Shown in pieces: positions 9,454 through 18,842 of a DNA stretch of 64,000 nucleotides. The translations under genes were made by a program, and so were the position numbers. The DNA is from Collimonas sp. OK242. Its GTDB lineage: Bacteria; Pseudomonadota; Gammaproteobacteria; Burkholderiales; Burkholderiaceae_D. How positions within the stretch are numbered: the first letter of the stretch is position 1; each line of letters begins with the position of its first letter. The stretch is from contig NZ_FNOR01000016.1 of the NCBI RefSeq assembly GCF_900107095.1, positions 62,001 through 126,000 on the forward strand, written 5' to 3'. Under the pieces are notes generated by a model. That model made no database searches, was not told the origin of the DNA, and saw nothing but the letters and a program-made list of their open reading frames with translations.

Positions 9454-11160
9454 TCAAACTGGTATCTCGACATATACGGATGTGCCGCCGTCCGGCCCAG
9501 AGTTCACTTGCGTCCTTCCGCCCAGCGCGGCAGCCCGCTCGGTAATCGAGCGCGGTATGAAGTCGGCTGCCGGCGTGCCGGCGCCTTCATTCTCGATTTG
9601 AATCTTCAGCCATCCGTGTGCACAGCGGAGTTTGACGGATCCCCGTTGCGCGACGGTGTGCTTGCATATATTGCTCAATCCCTCGCGCACGACTTGCACC
9701 ACTTCCGCAATCAGGCGATCGCTGACGTTGAGTTCGCCCTCCATGCTGACGTCGATATCGATTCCGTAGAATTCTCTGACTTGCGCTGCCTGCTGACGCA
9801 GGACCACGAGAAATATCGGTTCAATCTTTCCTGATGCGTTTTTAAATGTTCCGGCATAGCGGCGTAAATCGCCGATGACCTGTGCCGCCATTGCCATCAA
9901 TTTGTCGATATCCTCGATCAGCGGATTGTCGGCAGCAGCTTTATTGCGCACGGCGCTGAGTCCCATTTTCAAGCCGATATACGGTTGGATCGCAGTATCG
10001 TGAATATCCAGCGCAATCTTTTTCCGTTCTTGCGTGACGGCCTCCGAGGCCATCCTGTCGAGAATTTCGATGTTCTCGATAACAGGAAATGCCTGTTCAG
10101 CGATATGACTCAAAAACAGGGCGTCCGCCTTGCTGAATCTGTTCTTCCGTGAGACGACATAAATACGGCCGTCGCCTTTTCGCAATGACAAGGGAACGCT
10201 GATGAAGGAATCTGTCTCCAGAAGCTCGGCCATGTTCTGGCTAGTTTCCTCATCGCGTTTGATCCATCTGCCGCTCGCACTGTCATACGTCAAAGAGCCG
10301 CCGAGTATGGGCGTGGCCGGCCCGAGCAGGCGGGTGTATGCAACGATATGGTCTTGGGGAAAGGCCATGAGCTGGGATGCCGCTTCTGCACTAACTTCTA
10401 TGGCATTGATCGATTGCTCCGCATCGCCTTCTTTTATCGTCCGCAATGAATAGGTCGCGGAATCCTTGTCCCGCATCACCAGAATGCAGCTGCCGCCCTT
10501 GAAAAACGCCAAGGTTTTTTTCAGGACAGAGGTAATGGTGTGATCGACCCCGAAACGAGGATTTGACAGACGGCTGACATCGCGCAGCAAGGCAATGCGG
10601 CGCTTCAGTTCTATTTTTGACTCCCCCCAGCGCGCGCTCATGTAGCCGAACGTCAGCAAGAAGGTGGTGCGCAACAAGAGCCGGGGAAGATCTTGCCCGG
10701 TCTCGGTGATCAAGCCGCTGAGGATGAGCATTAGCGCTGAAGCGATGGTGATTCGCGCGCCTTCTTCGAAACCCCAGCGAAAAGATGCGGTGAGAATGGC
10801 GAAAAAGAAGAGCAGGTAGAAGAAACTGTTGATGCCGCCGGTAAATAAAACGATCAATGCATACCAGCAGATATCCAGCCAGTGGATCAGCTTGCTTTGC
10901 GAGAAGGGACGGTTAAGCAGTGAAAAAATGTAAATGGCGGTACTGTGAAGGATATATCCGGAAAAGACGAGCCAGGTGAAATGGCCAACGCCGCTCAAGC
11001 CGGAAGGATCGATAAAAATCGCCGTTAAACCGGAAATAGCCAGGACCAGCCGCATCCGGGCAACCATCAGCGCATCAGCGGCATCTGTGGTCAGGCTCGC
11101 CGCGATTTCGTTTTGCTCGTCCAGCCTGGATGCCGGCATAGTGTTTTCGCGCCAAGACAT
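9454..11160 (-). CDS. membrane sensor histidine kinase (HisKA_3/NarX-DegS type)
   Basis: A 568-residue sensor kinase. The N-terminal third carries about five or six hydrophobic helices with very short loops, suggesting sensing within or near the membrane. A GAF-like domain follows, then a HisKA_3 dimerisation region whose phospho-His lies in KIALDIHDTAIQPY, and a HATPase_c domain (REGLSNICKHT, GGTSVYVEIPV at the end). I chose ATG 11160 because GGGAGAGGA precedes it; a longer frame to 11268 lacks a ribosome site. It is the partner of the adjacent response regulator. Confidence 0.9.
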   Translation of the reverse strand: MSWRENTMPASRLDEQNEIAASLTTDAADALMVARMRLVLAISGLTAIFIDPSGLSGVGHFTWLVFSGYILHSTAIYIFSLLNRPFSQSKLIHWLDICWYALIVLFTGGINSFFYLLFFFAILTASFRWGFEEGARITIASALMLILSGLITETGQDLPRLLLRTTFLLTFGYMSARWGESKIELKRRIALLRDVSRLSNPRFGVDHTITSVLKKTLAFFKGGSCILVMRDKDSATYSLRTIKEGDAEQSINAIEVSAEAASQLMAFPQDHIVAYTRLLGPATPILGGSLTYDSASGRWIKRDEETSQNMAELLETDSFISVPLSLRKGDGRIYVVSRKNRFSKADALFLSHIAEQAFPVIENIEILDRMASEAVTQERKKIALDIHDTAIQPYIGLKMGLSAVRNKAAADNPLIEDIDKLMAMAAQVIGDLRRYAGTFKNASGKIEPIFLVVLRQQAAQVREFYGIDIDVSMEGELNVSDRLIAEVVQVVREGLSNICKHTVAQRGSVKLRCAHGWLKIQIENEGAGTPAADFIPRSITERAAALGGRTQVNSGPDGGTSVYVEIPV

Positions 11161-11819
11161 TGACGTGATCCTCTCCCTATGTTTCCTCGCGCGCTCCTGA
11201 TTTATCGGATGTGCCAATAGGGGGCGCTTATATTTGGAAACCACCACACAAAAAATGTCTTCTGACAATGTTTTCAGGTTTGTATTTTTTTGTTAAACAT
11301 TGTTGGTGTTGGTTTCTATAGTGCACATCTATTATGGGATTGTCAATGTAGCGATGGGTTATTCGCAAAGCGGTGTTGCGCCGAATTCAAAATTAAAAAC
11401 AGGCGAGGGGGATAGTTCGGGCACTTAATCAGGATTGCTTGTCGACTAACGCTTATTTATGCGAAAACCGCATATATACAAGCAAGTTATGATTATTTTC
11501 ATGAATCTGGTCGTATTCGTTTACCCGAAGCGCGCCAGCAAGCGGTTCGCTTGTGCGTATTTGGCGGAGAACGAAGCATGATGGTGGTCAAAGCGTGGGC
11601 CGTGGAACCGGAAAAAAATAGGGCCGGCTTTCCGGCCTGGAGCGATGCGCCGGGTTTGTCTGATATCCATCCAGGTGCTCTCACCAACAATCACCGACAA
11701 TCACCGGTAATCAGGGAAGACAACTTGCGTTATCCGCTCTGGCGGCGGTGCCGACGCAAAATCACAGCGCGGCTCCATGACATCGAACGGACCTGCCAGA
11801 CTATACGGGGAGCGTCCAA
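11161..11819. other. gene-free region upstream of the sensor kinase
   Basis: About 660 bases, AT-richer near the kinase start and holding its promoter. At 11687-11706 two exact tandem copies of ACAATCACCG occur, followed by the related GTAATCAGGG. A short open frame at 11551-11832 shows no protein-like features. I see no FNR-type palindrome here. Confidence 0.4.
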
Positions 11820-12644
11820 CTACATCGAGTAAGCCATCGGGCCATTTCTTTTCATGACATAGACGGCATTGCCCTGAATTTCCGCATCATAGAAGCATTT
11901 TGAAATAAATGCCGGAATTTCATACATCCCGAGTTCTACCGACGCCTCCAGCAGGGAAATTTTTTGCTGGACCTGATACCCGGCAGACAGGAATACCGTT
12001 TCAGGTTCATCTACAGGCTTGAACAGCGCTCCCATGCCCATAACAATTTCATGCAGCCTGGCACCATATGTTTCAACCATCTGCCGATTTACAAGATCAC
12101 AAATAAGTTGATGTTGCGGGAAAAGTCTACGGAGTAAATCAAGCAGGCTCTTAATTTCCGATTCGGCCAGATAGATGAAGATTCCTTCCAGAAGGAAAAC
12201 GATCGGCCCCATATGGTCGATCCGAGTGAGGCTGTCTTCCAATGGATCGGCAAGAAAATCTATCGGGATGCGGCGTAGAGGATTGGAACATTCACTGATC
12301 GGCAATCGTTCGTTTTTGTATGTAATCACGTCGGGTTCATCCAGTTCAAACCACGCACCGCCAATCAAGCGGTAAGGGCGGCTATCGAAGCCCGATCCTA
12401 TGATCACCACTCCCAAATCAGGAGTGAGGCGCAGCATCTTACGTAAAACGTCATCAATCGTGCGATGACGGACAATGATACTCACGCCGGAAAATGTCTC
12501 ATCTTTGAATTTATCGCAAATACGTTGTGCGCAATCATCCATGAACCATTTTGCGTATCCGTCGCCGCACACCGGATTGGCGCACTCGGCATCGTTGGCT
12601 CTTACGCCGCAGCAATAGAAAGCCATATTCGAAATCGGTTTCAT
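11820..12644 (-). CDS. SAM-dependent methyltransferase, leucine carboxyl methyltransferase-like (LCM/PPM1 superfamily)
   Basis: A 274-residue class I methyltransferase. The SAM-binding signature VVIIGSGFDSRPYRL, the acidic strand end WFELDEPDVITYK and FLLEGIFIYLAESE are those of the bacterial LCM/PPM1 family, whose members methylate carboxylates or hydroxyls of polyketides and small metabolites. The substrate cannot be told. The ATG at 12644 has AAGAGATGCC upstream; the in-frame ATG at 12668 lacks a site. The N terminus is cysteine rich (CCGVRANDAECANPVC), which is unusual. The perfect FNR box at 12879-12892 lies upstream in the correct orientation for this gene. Confidence 0.82.
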   Translation of the reverse strand: MKPISNMAFYCCGVRANDAECANPVCGDGYAKWFMDDCAQRICDKFKDETFSGVSIIVRHRTIDDVLRKMLRLTPDLGVVIIGSGFDSRPYRLIGGAWFELDEPDVITYKNERLPISECSNPLRRIPIDFLADPLEDSLTRIDHMGPIVFLLEGIFIYLAESEIKSLLDLLRRLFPQHQLICDLVNRQMVETYGARLHEIVMGMGALFKPVDEPETVFLSAGYQVQQKISLLEASVELGMYEIPAFISKCFYDAEIQGNAVYVMKRNGPMAYSM

Positions 12645-12878
12645 GGCATCTCTTTTAGACGATTTCAAAAAAAATCACGGATGCACCAGGGGTTTCCGTA
12701 ACAGCTCGTTGCACAGGAGGAGGCAACTCTGCGGGATTCAACTTAGGGATATTACTCAAACGCGATGAGGCTCTTAGTCAGGATCAACGAATACCTGGCG
12801 TCGACGCGCCATTGCAACTGAACCACGGAAATCTCCTAACGCGATTGTTACTGATATCAGTAAAGAATATCCTTATTC

Positions 12879-12892
12879 TTGATGCAGATCAA
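12879..12892. promoter_or_regulatory. FNR-type box TTGATGCAGATCAA
   Basis: Perfect match to TTGAT-N4-ATCAA. A leftward -10-like TATCAG (reverse strand, 12851-12856) is centred 32 bases from the box centre, consistent with class II activation of the methyltransferase. The rightward counterpart (TAACTT, 12915-12920) is weaker. Confidence 0.8.
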
Positions 12893-13038
12893 AATGCGAA
12901 GCCTCTCCCATTTCTAACTTGAAAAAGCAGGAAGAAATATTGACGATCTCATTTCAAAGGAGAAAAACGTGCGCACAAATCCTGGAATTTTCCTGGTCGA
13001 TATGAGCAAGGAGATAGGGGGGGAATCGCTTTCCTTAT

Positions 13039-13052
13039 TTGATCTATCTCAA
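13039..13052. promoter_or_regulatory. FNR-type box TTGATCTATCTCAA
   Basis: One mismatch to the FNR palindrome. Rightward TAGACT (13074-13079) is centred 31 bases from the box centre. It would therefore drive the phosphoribosyltransferase / hydrolase / erythromycin-esterase operon. Confidence 0.75.
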
Positions 13053-13197
13053 ATTGTGACCATGCACAGTGAGTAGACTTAAGCAAACAGAGTGTCGCTG
13101 AACGCTGCTCAAATTGACAAAAGGCTGTATCAGCCGCTGTATGCCGGCGTCGTTGAGGAGGTCAGCTTCAGATTCGCCCATGAGATCGGGGTTGCCT

Positions 13198-13872
13198 ATG
13201 TATGAGACGGAACGTTTTAAGAATCGCATGGACGCCGGAGCGCGACTGGCGCAGCGGCTTGGCGCCTATGCCGGGCGTCCGGATGTGCTTGTGCTGGCGC
13301 TGCCGCGTGGCGGTGTTCCAGTCGGTTTTGCGGTTGCCCAGGCGTTAGACGTCCAGCTCGACATCCTACTGGTACGCAAGCTGGGCGTCCCCGGAAACGC
13401 AGAGTTGGCGATGGGGGCCATCGCCAGTGGCGGCGTGTATGTATTGCAAGCTGATGTACTGAAGCAACTTGATATCCCGATGGAGATAGTCGAGGCAACG
13501 GCGCAGCGCAAACTCGAAGAATTGGCTCAGCGTGAAAAGCTGTATCGGGCTAGCCACCCCGCCGCGCAGTTGGAAGGCCGGGTTGTCATCATCGTTGACG
13601 ACGGTCTGGCGACCGGATCGACCATGCTGGTCGCCATCAAAGCGGCGCGCGAGGCCAAAGCGGCGCGCATTATCGTTGCCGTTCCCGTTGCAGCGTCGGA
13701 AGGAATCCGGCAGATTGAATCGCAGGTCGATGAAGCCATTTGCCTGATGACTCCCGAACCTTTTTATGCGGTCGGTCTGTGGTATGACGACTTCGGTCAA
13801 ACCAGTGATGACGAAGTGGTGGAACTACTTGATAAAGCTGCTAATTTGCGGGCGCAACACAAACCGGCTTGA
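13198..13872 (+). CDS. phosphoribosyltransferase-domain protein
   Basis: A 224-residue type I PRTase-fold protein (COG1926-like). It has an N-terminal ALPRGGVPVGFAVA segment and LLVRKLGVPGNAELAMGAI, and the PRPP-binding loop VIIVDDGLATGSTM near residue 145. The true substrate is unknown. Mycobacterial homologues are fused to hydrolase or erythromycin-esterase domains and belong to the DosR dormancy regulon. I chose ATG 13198 because the MYETERFKNR start is typical; the frame is open to 13114. A class II FNR promoter lies about 120 bases upstream. Confidence 0.88.
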   Translation: MYETERFKNRMDAGARLAQRLGAYAGRPDVLVLALPRGGVPVGFAVAQALDVQLDILLVRKLGVPGNAELAMGAIASGGVYVLQADVLKQLDIPMEIVEATAQRKLEELAQREKLYRASHPAAQLEGRVVIIVDDGLATGSTMLVAIKAAREAKAARIIVAVPVAASEGIRQIESQVDEAICLMTPEPFYAVGLWYDDFGQTSDDEVVELLDKAANLRAQHKPA

Positions 13873-13986
13873 ACAATCAGCCGGTCACTTCCAGGCTGAA
13901 CCGATCAAGAACGATGGCAGGCTGAAACTAGCCTTCATCGACCAGCAAGCAGGTGGCGGCCAAAGCGGAAACATGAGGAGATTTTG

Positions 13987-14649
13987 ATGATGCAAGCAAT
14001 GCAAAGAGGACTGATCGGCATCAAAGTTGACGGGGTCCGCCTGGAAGGCATGTTGGATATACCGCAAGATGCCGTCGGCACAGTTCTGTTCGCTCACGGC
14101 AGCGGCAGCAGTCGCTTTAGCCCTCGCAACAATTATGTGGCGGAACGGCTGCGGCAGGCCCATCTGGGCACATTGCTCGTCGATCTTCTCACTCCGCATG
14201 AAGATCAGATCACCTCGACGCGCTTCAATATCGCCTTGCTTACGCAGCGCCTGAGCGCCGCCTGCGATTGGCTGCGGCAGAATAAAAGCACTGCCGGCCA
14301 CCCGCTAGGACTATTCGGCGCCAGCACGGGTGCGGCGGCAGCGTTGCAAGTGGCAGCCATGCATGGTGCCGGCATAGCGGCGGTTGTCTCCCGTGGCGGC
14401 CGCCCTGATCTGGCGGGCAGCCATGCACTGGATCAGGTCCGCGCACCAACGCTATTGATCGTCGGCGGCAATGACGTCGCCGTCATCGAACTGAATCGCA
14501 ATGCTTACGCCACGCTGAACTGCGAAAAACGGTTGGAGATCATTCCAAATGCAACTCATCTGTTTGAGGAGCCGGGCGCCCTGGAAGCGGTTTCTGTGTT
14601 GGCGTCGGCGTGGTTCACACAGCATTTGATCCGGCCGGCCAGCGCTTGA
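13987..14649 (+). CDS. alpha/beta hydrolase, dienelactone-hydrolase-like
   Basis: A 220-residue alpha/beta hydrolase. Visible features are the oxyanion region LFAHGSGSSRFSPRN, the nucleophile elbow GLFGASTGAAAAL (Ser in GAST), an acid in VGGNDVAV and the catalytic His in PNATHLFEEPG. Such small hydrolases often follow or are fused to the COG1926 phosphoribosyltransferase. AGGAG at 13976-13980 precedes the ATG. It lies 114 bases after the PRTase gene and 27 before the erythromycin-esterase gene. Confidence 0.88.
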   Translation: MMQAMQRGLIGIKVDGVRLEGMLDIPQDAVGTVLFAHGSGSSRFSPRNNYVAERLRQAHLGTLLVDLLTPHEDQITSTRFNIALLTQRLSAACDWLRQNKSTAGHPLGLFGASTGAAAALQVAAMHGAGIAAVVSRGGRPDLAGSHALDQVRAPTLLIVGGNDVAVIELNRNAYATLNCEKRLEIIPNATHLFEEPGALEAVSVLASAWFTQHLIRPASA

Positions 14650-14676
14650 GCAGCCACAAAAGAGAAGGAATCTGTC

Positions 14677-16017
14677 ATGAAATCGGAATCCGTAAATAAA
14701 GCCATCGGATCATCTGCAACCGTTCTGACCGGCGCCGATACCGATTATGACTCTTTGCTGGCGCTAATCGGCGATGCGCGCTTCGTTTTGCTCGGTGAGG
14801 GAAGTCATGGCACACGGGAGTTCTACCGGGAACGCGCGCGCATTACGCAACGGCTCATCACCGAACGACATTTTACGGCTGTTGCGGTCGAAGCCGATTG
14901 GCCGGATGCCTACCGGGTCAATCGCTATGTCTGCAATCAGAGCGACGATTCGAATGCCGAACAGGCACTGGGGGGATTTAAACGCTTTCCGACCTGGATG
15001 TGGCGCAATGTGGAGGTGCTTGATTTTGTCGACTGGCTGCACGACTACAATGGCACCTTAATGCCGCAGCTCCCCAAAGTCGGCTTTTATGGCCTCGACC
15101 TTTACAGTCTGTTCACGTCAATCGACGAGGTGCTGCATTACCTTGACAAAGTTGACCCGGAAGCTGCACGCCGCGCCCGGACACGTTATGCCTGCTTCGA
15201 CCACTTCCGGAAGGATAGTCAGCGCTATGGCCATGCCGTTGGCATCGGCATGTCAGCCTCTTGCGAGGAAGCTGTCGTGACGCAGTTGCGAGAGCTGCAT
15301 GTACAGGCTGAAAAATATTTGCAGCACAACGGAGCGGATGCTACCGATGCATTTTTTTACGCGCGGCAGAATGCTCGTCTCGTCATGAACGCCGAGCAAT
15401 ATTACCGCACCATGTTTTCCGGACGTGTCTCATCCTGGAATCTGCGTGACCGGCACATGACGGAGACGCTCGATGCGCTCGCGCAACACCTTTCGCATGC
15501 ATTGCCCGAACCGGCCAAGATCGTGGTCTGGGCGCACAACTCACACCTTGGCGATGCACGTGCCACGGAAGTCGGCCAGCTTGGCGAATGGAACGTAGGT
15601 CAACTGGCGCGCCAGTTATACGGGGAACGGGTTGTTCTGGTCGGCTTTACGACCTATCAGGGAACGGTGACCGCCGCTTCCGATTGGGATGCGCCAGCGC
15701 AACGCAAGCGCGTCCGGCCGGCGCTGGCAGGCAGTTACGAAGAACTGTTTCACCAGACCGGCATTGCGCGCTTCATGTTACCGTTGCGCGGAAACAATCA
15801 AGCGACGCAAGCGCTCTCGCAACCGCATCTGGAACGCGCCATCGGCGTGATCTATCTGCCGGAAACCGAGCGGCAGAGCCACTATTTTCATGCAAACATG
15901 CCCCAGCAATTCGATGCCATACTGCATTTTGATGAAACCCACGCAGTCAAGCCGCTGGAACTCGGCAGTCATTGGGAAACCGGGGAAGCGCCCGAGACAT
16001 TTCCGGTTGGCGTCTAG
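14677..16017 (+). CDS. erythromycin esterase-family protein
   Basis: A 446-residue member of the erythromycin esterase / succinoglycan biosynthesis family. The conserved catalytic-fold motifs LLGEGSHGTREFYRERA, AVEADWPDAYRVNRYV and VVWAHNSHLGDARATE are present. True macrolide esterases (EreA/B) are a small branch. Chromosomal copies next to PRTase genes, like the C-terminal domain of mycobacterial Rv2030c, are associated with dormancy and have unknown substrates, so I would not call this a resistance gene. AGAGAAGGAA precedes the ATG. It is the last gene of the three-gene operon and is convergent with the fusion ligase. Confidence 0.9.
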   Translation: MKSESVNKAIGSSATVLTGADTDYDSLLALIGDARFVLLGEGSHGTREFYRERARITQRLITERHFTAVAVEADWPDAYRVNRYVCNQSDDSNAEQALGGFKRFPTWMWRNVEVLDFVDWLHDYNGTLMPQLPKVGFYGLDLYSLFTSIDEVLHYLDKVDPEAARRARTRYACFDHFRKDSQRYGHAVGIGMSASCEEAVVTQLRELHVQAEKYLQHNGADATDAFFYARQNARLVMNAEQYYRTMFSGRVSSWNLRDRHMTETLDALAQHLSHALPEPAKIVVWAHNSHLGDARATEVGQLGEWNVGQLARQLYGERVVLVGFTTYQGTVTAASDWDAPAQRKRVRPALAGSYEELFHQTGIARFMLPLRGNNQATQALSQPHLERAIGVIYLPETERQSHYFHANMPQQFDAILHFDETHAVKPLELGSHWETGEAPETFPVGV

Positions 16018-16024
16018 CGCCGCG

Positions 16025-18814
16025 TCAATCCAGGCAATCGAACTCACCTGAAAGCGGCACCATCGCCTTGCGTGCCGCATTCGACAGGCGGACCGTCGCT
16101 GCCCAGTCATTGCCGGCGGGATGCATTATCTGGCCAACTTCGAATGCGATCGCGGCACGGCGAGGCAGCCAGGTTTCATCCCGCAATGCGATGCGCGTGC
16201 CGCGCAGGCCGGCGACAACAACTGATGCATCGGCCTTGGCCGCCGCTGCGAAAGCGCCTGAATGAAACGACTTGAGACCCGGCTCGCGACTGAATGTTCC
16301 CTCCGGAAATACCAGCAGATTGTCACCGCGCATTAATGCCGCTGTCATCAACTCCACATCTTCACTGCTGCGCTCGATATTGGAACGATCAATGAACACG
16401 ACCCCCAGTCCGCATAGCAAGGTATGGATCAGTCGTTGATTGGCGAATTCGCGCTTGGATGCGAAAGCATAGCCGGGAACAGGAGGCAGCACGGCCGTCA
16501 ATATGATGCTGTCAAGATAGCTCGCGTGGTTGATCAGCAGCACGTGAGGCTGCCGAGGCAGCCGATCAAGCCCGCTGACTGCCGGCGCGGTTGCCGTCAA
16601 ACGTAACAGCAGGCGCGCTGCGAAGTGAGCGATACGCCGCCCCACTGACGGCCGTTGCAACAGCGCGATCAAGGAACCGCAAGATAGCGCAAGTGCGCCA
16701 AAGATTATCCAGGTATAGCAAGCGTAGGCCCATCTGCCGGCTTTTCTTGCCATGATCGTCAAACGTGCCCATGCCGTCGCGGCCGTGAAGCGGGCGGCGG
16801 TCAACCAAGGCAGGGGGGCGCGATTCAGCATCCTTCCGTTTTCATAAGCCTGCTTGCAGGCGAGGCGCCGGATCTTTCCGCTCGACGTCTTCAGCACCCA
16901 ATGCGGCGCGACGAATACAACGTCGTCGGCAGGCTGCCCGATGATATTGATAGACGCTTGATTGACGCTGCGCCGCAATGCTGTCTGCATCGCCGCATCA
17001 CGTTCCCTGGTCTCGGCTACGATCACCAGACGCTCGCTGCCGGTAGCCGGATCGCTGCTGGCAAAGGCAGCGACACATCCTTTGCGAATACCGGGAAGAT
17101 TGCCGATCGCCTGTTCCAGATCGTATGGATACAAATTACGTCCGCCGCGTTTGATCAGATCCTTGATGCGTCCGGTAATAAAGACTTCGCCGTCTGCCAT
17201 GTAGGCATAATCGCCTGAATCGAGCCATCCATCGCGAAACAGCTTCGCCGTCGCCTCCGGATTGCGATAGTAGCCTGAGGTCGCGGAAGGGCCGCGAAAC
17301 TCCAGGCGGCCGACGCGACGCTGGGGCGACTCGTAACCGGCATCGTCCACAACTCTGATCTGATGCCCCGGCAGTGCCCGGCCGCACGAAGGCATGGCTA
17401 GTGCATCGGCATCCTTTGCCGGCACAGCCTTGCCTTCATGGTCAAACGATGCACGTGAAATGAAATCGATGCGCGGACCGCGTCCCAGAGGTGGAAAGGC
17501 CAGTCCGACCGACGACTCGGCCAAACCGTATACCGGCGTGATGGTCTGATAGCGCAGGCCACAGCGCGCAAAGCGCGTTGCGAACGACGTCAAGGTGACA
17601 GTGCTGACAGGTTCTGCGCCGTTTAGCGCCAGTCTCCATGCGGACAAATCCAGCGATGGCAGAATCGCGTCGGCGGTGTGGCGAACGCACAATTCGTAGG
17701 CAAAGTTCGGCGCTGCGGAAATGGTACCCCGGTGGCGTGACAGCATTTGCAGCCAAATCGACGGTTGCGCCAGAAAAGTAAGCGGCGACATCAAGATCAA
17801 CGGAATGCCATGGTACAGAGAGCCTAACCAGGCACCGATCAGTCCCATGTCATGGTAGAGCGGCAACCAGGACACAAAGATATCATTCGCATCAACCTGC
17901 GAGGCTTGTCCCAGTGCGCATATGTTGGCAAGCAGATTTGCGTGCGTGAGCATGACGCCTTTGGGATCGCCTGTGCTGCCGGATGTATATTGGAGAAATG
18001 CGATGTCCTCCCGACGAGGGCGATAGCGGGGTGCTGCAGATGCGTTGCTTAGATCCTCCGGCGTGAGGATGGCGACCATACTCGGCACCTGTGCCTGCAG
18101 CATACGGGCAAACGGCTTGGCCTGGGCTATGGCAATGATGAAGGTCGCTTCAGCGTTGGACAAGATGTGTACATGGCGCTTCAAATGTTCTTCAAGCTGG
18201 GCCAGACGCGCAGGCGGGTAAATCGGCACCGGTATGCCGCCGGCGAACATGACGCCAAAGAAACATGCAAGGTAATCGTGGCCGGTAGGCAACATCAACG
18301 CGACCGGCTGTCTTGGCTGAAGTCCTTGCGACACGAGACCAGCCGCGACGGCGTGTGCAGCTTCAAGCAGATCGCGGTAGCGAATTGCATGTTCCTGATG
18401 CTGTTCGTCATGCAGCAGAATGTGCACCCGATCAGGCTGCTGCGCAACGTGCCACTCCAGCACCTCCAATAGAGTCTGCGCGTTTTCGGGAACGCCGATA
18501 GTCTGCGTCTTGTCCAATGTCGCTGAAAATTGCGGCGTCAGCGATTGCGCCTGCCCCAAAAAACGCAGAAGATCATTCGGCGTATCCGCTTCCGATAGTG
18601 AGGCGCTGGATAGTTCCACGTCGAAAGCACGCCCCACGCGCAACATCAGTTCGACGCGCGCCAGGCTGTCGAGCGCAAGGTCTTTTTCAAAAGATGTGTG
18701 CGACGTGATTGTATGTGGACGATCAGGATAGGTCTCATCCGCCATTTTCTGCACGACCGCCAATAAGCGATCAATCGCCGGCTCGTCCATAGATCGGGTT
18801 GTGGTTTCGGTCAC
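16025..18814 (-). CDS. trifunctional ACP / fatty acyl-AMP ligase / PlsC acyltransferase fusion
   Basis: A 929-residue fusion. Residues about 10-95 are an acyl-carrier domain with the phosphopantetheine Ser50 in LALDSLARVEL. Residues about 115-660 are an adenylate-forming ligase of the fatty acyl-AMP-ligase type (LQYTSGSTGDPKGVMLTH, YGLAESSVGLAFP, DSGDYAYMADGEVFITGRIKD-like). A hydrophobic stretch follows, then a C-terminal 1-acylglycerol-3-phosphate acyltransferase domain with NHASYLDS (HX4D) and FPEGTFS. The protein could activate a fatty acid, load it on its own carrier and transfer it to a lysolipid at the membrane. I chose GTG 18814 (AAAAAGAG before it); ATG 18790 is the alternative. The longer frame overlaps the Nudix gene. 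Confidence 0.85.
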   Translation of the reverse strand: MTETTTRSMDEPAIDRLLAVVQKMADETYPDRPHTITSHTSFEKDLALDSLARVELMLRVGRAFDVELSSASLSEADTPNDLLRFLGQAQSLTPQFSATLDKTQTIGVPENAQTLLEVLEWHVAQQPDRVHILLHDEQHQEHAIRYRDLLEAAHAVAAGLVSQGLQPRQPVALMLPTGHDYLACFFGVMFAGGIPVPIYPPARLAQLEEHLKRHVHILSNAEATFIIAIAQAKPFARMLQAQVPSMVAILTPEDLSNASAAPRYRPRREDIAFLQYTSGSTGDPKGVMLTHANLLANICALGQASQVDANDIFVSWLPLYHDMGLIGAWLGSLYHGIPLILMSPLTFLAQPSIWLQMLSRHRGTISAAPNFAYELCVRHTADAILPSLDLSAWRLALNGAEPVSTVTLTSFATRFARCGLRYQTITPVYGLAESSVGLAFPPLGRGPRIDFISRASFDHEGKAVPAKDADALAMPSCGRALPGHQIRVVDDAGYESPQRRVGRLEFRGPSATSGYYRNPEATAKLFRDGWLDSGDYAYMADGEVFITGRIKDLIKRGGRNLYPYDLEQAIGNLPGIRKGCVAAFASSDPATGSERLVIVAETRERDAAMQTALRRSVNQASINIIGQPADDVVFVAPHWVLKTSSGKIRRLACKQAYENGRMLNRAPLPWLTAARFTAATAWARLTIMARKAGRWAYACYTWIIFGALALSCGSLIALLQRPSVGRRIAHFAARLLLRLTATAPAVSGLDRLPRQPHVLLINHASYLDSIILTAVLPPVPGYAFASKREFANQRLIHTLLCGLGVVFIDRSNIERSSEDVELMTAALMRGDNLLVFPEGTFSREPGLKSFHSGAFAAAAKADASVVVAGLRGTRIALRDETWLPRRAAIAFEVGQIMHPAGNDWAATVRLSNAARKAMVPLSGEFDCLD

Positions 18815-18842
18815 AGCGGCTCTTTTTTTGCGAGACAAATCA

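Larger units (their letters stand above)
12645..13197. other. divergent regulatory region with two FNR-type boxes
   Basis: This 553-base gap separates the leftward methyltransferase from the rightward phosphoribosyltransferase operon. It holds a perfect FNR palindrome (12879-12892) and a near-perfect one (13039-13052). I see no additional gene. Confidence 0.6.

Noticed and set aside
11551-11832. 93-residue frame upstream of the kinase
   Set aside because: Proline- and Arg-rich random-like sequence, overlaps the end of the methyltransferase gene and lacks a start signal.
13217-13800. Long antisense frames opposite the phosphoribosyltransferase
   Set aside because: High-GC shadow frames. The + strand frame has the conserved PRPP loop and family start.
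14677-16017. Macrolide resistance gene
   Set aside because: Family membership is clear, but its operon with a PRTase and hydrolase matches dormancy-type homologues. No evidence for erythromycin as substrate.
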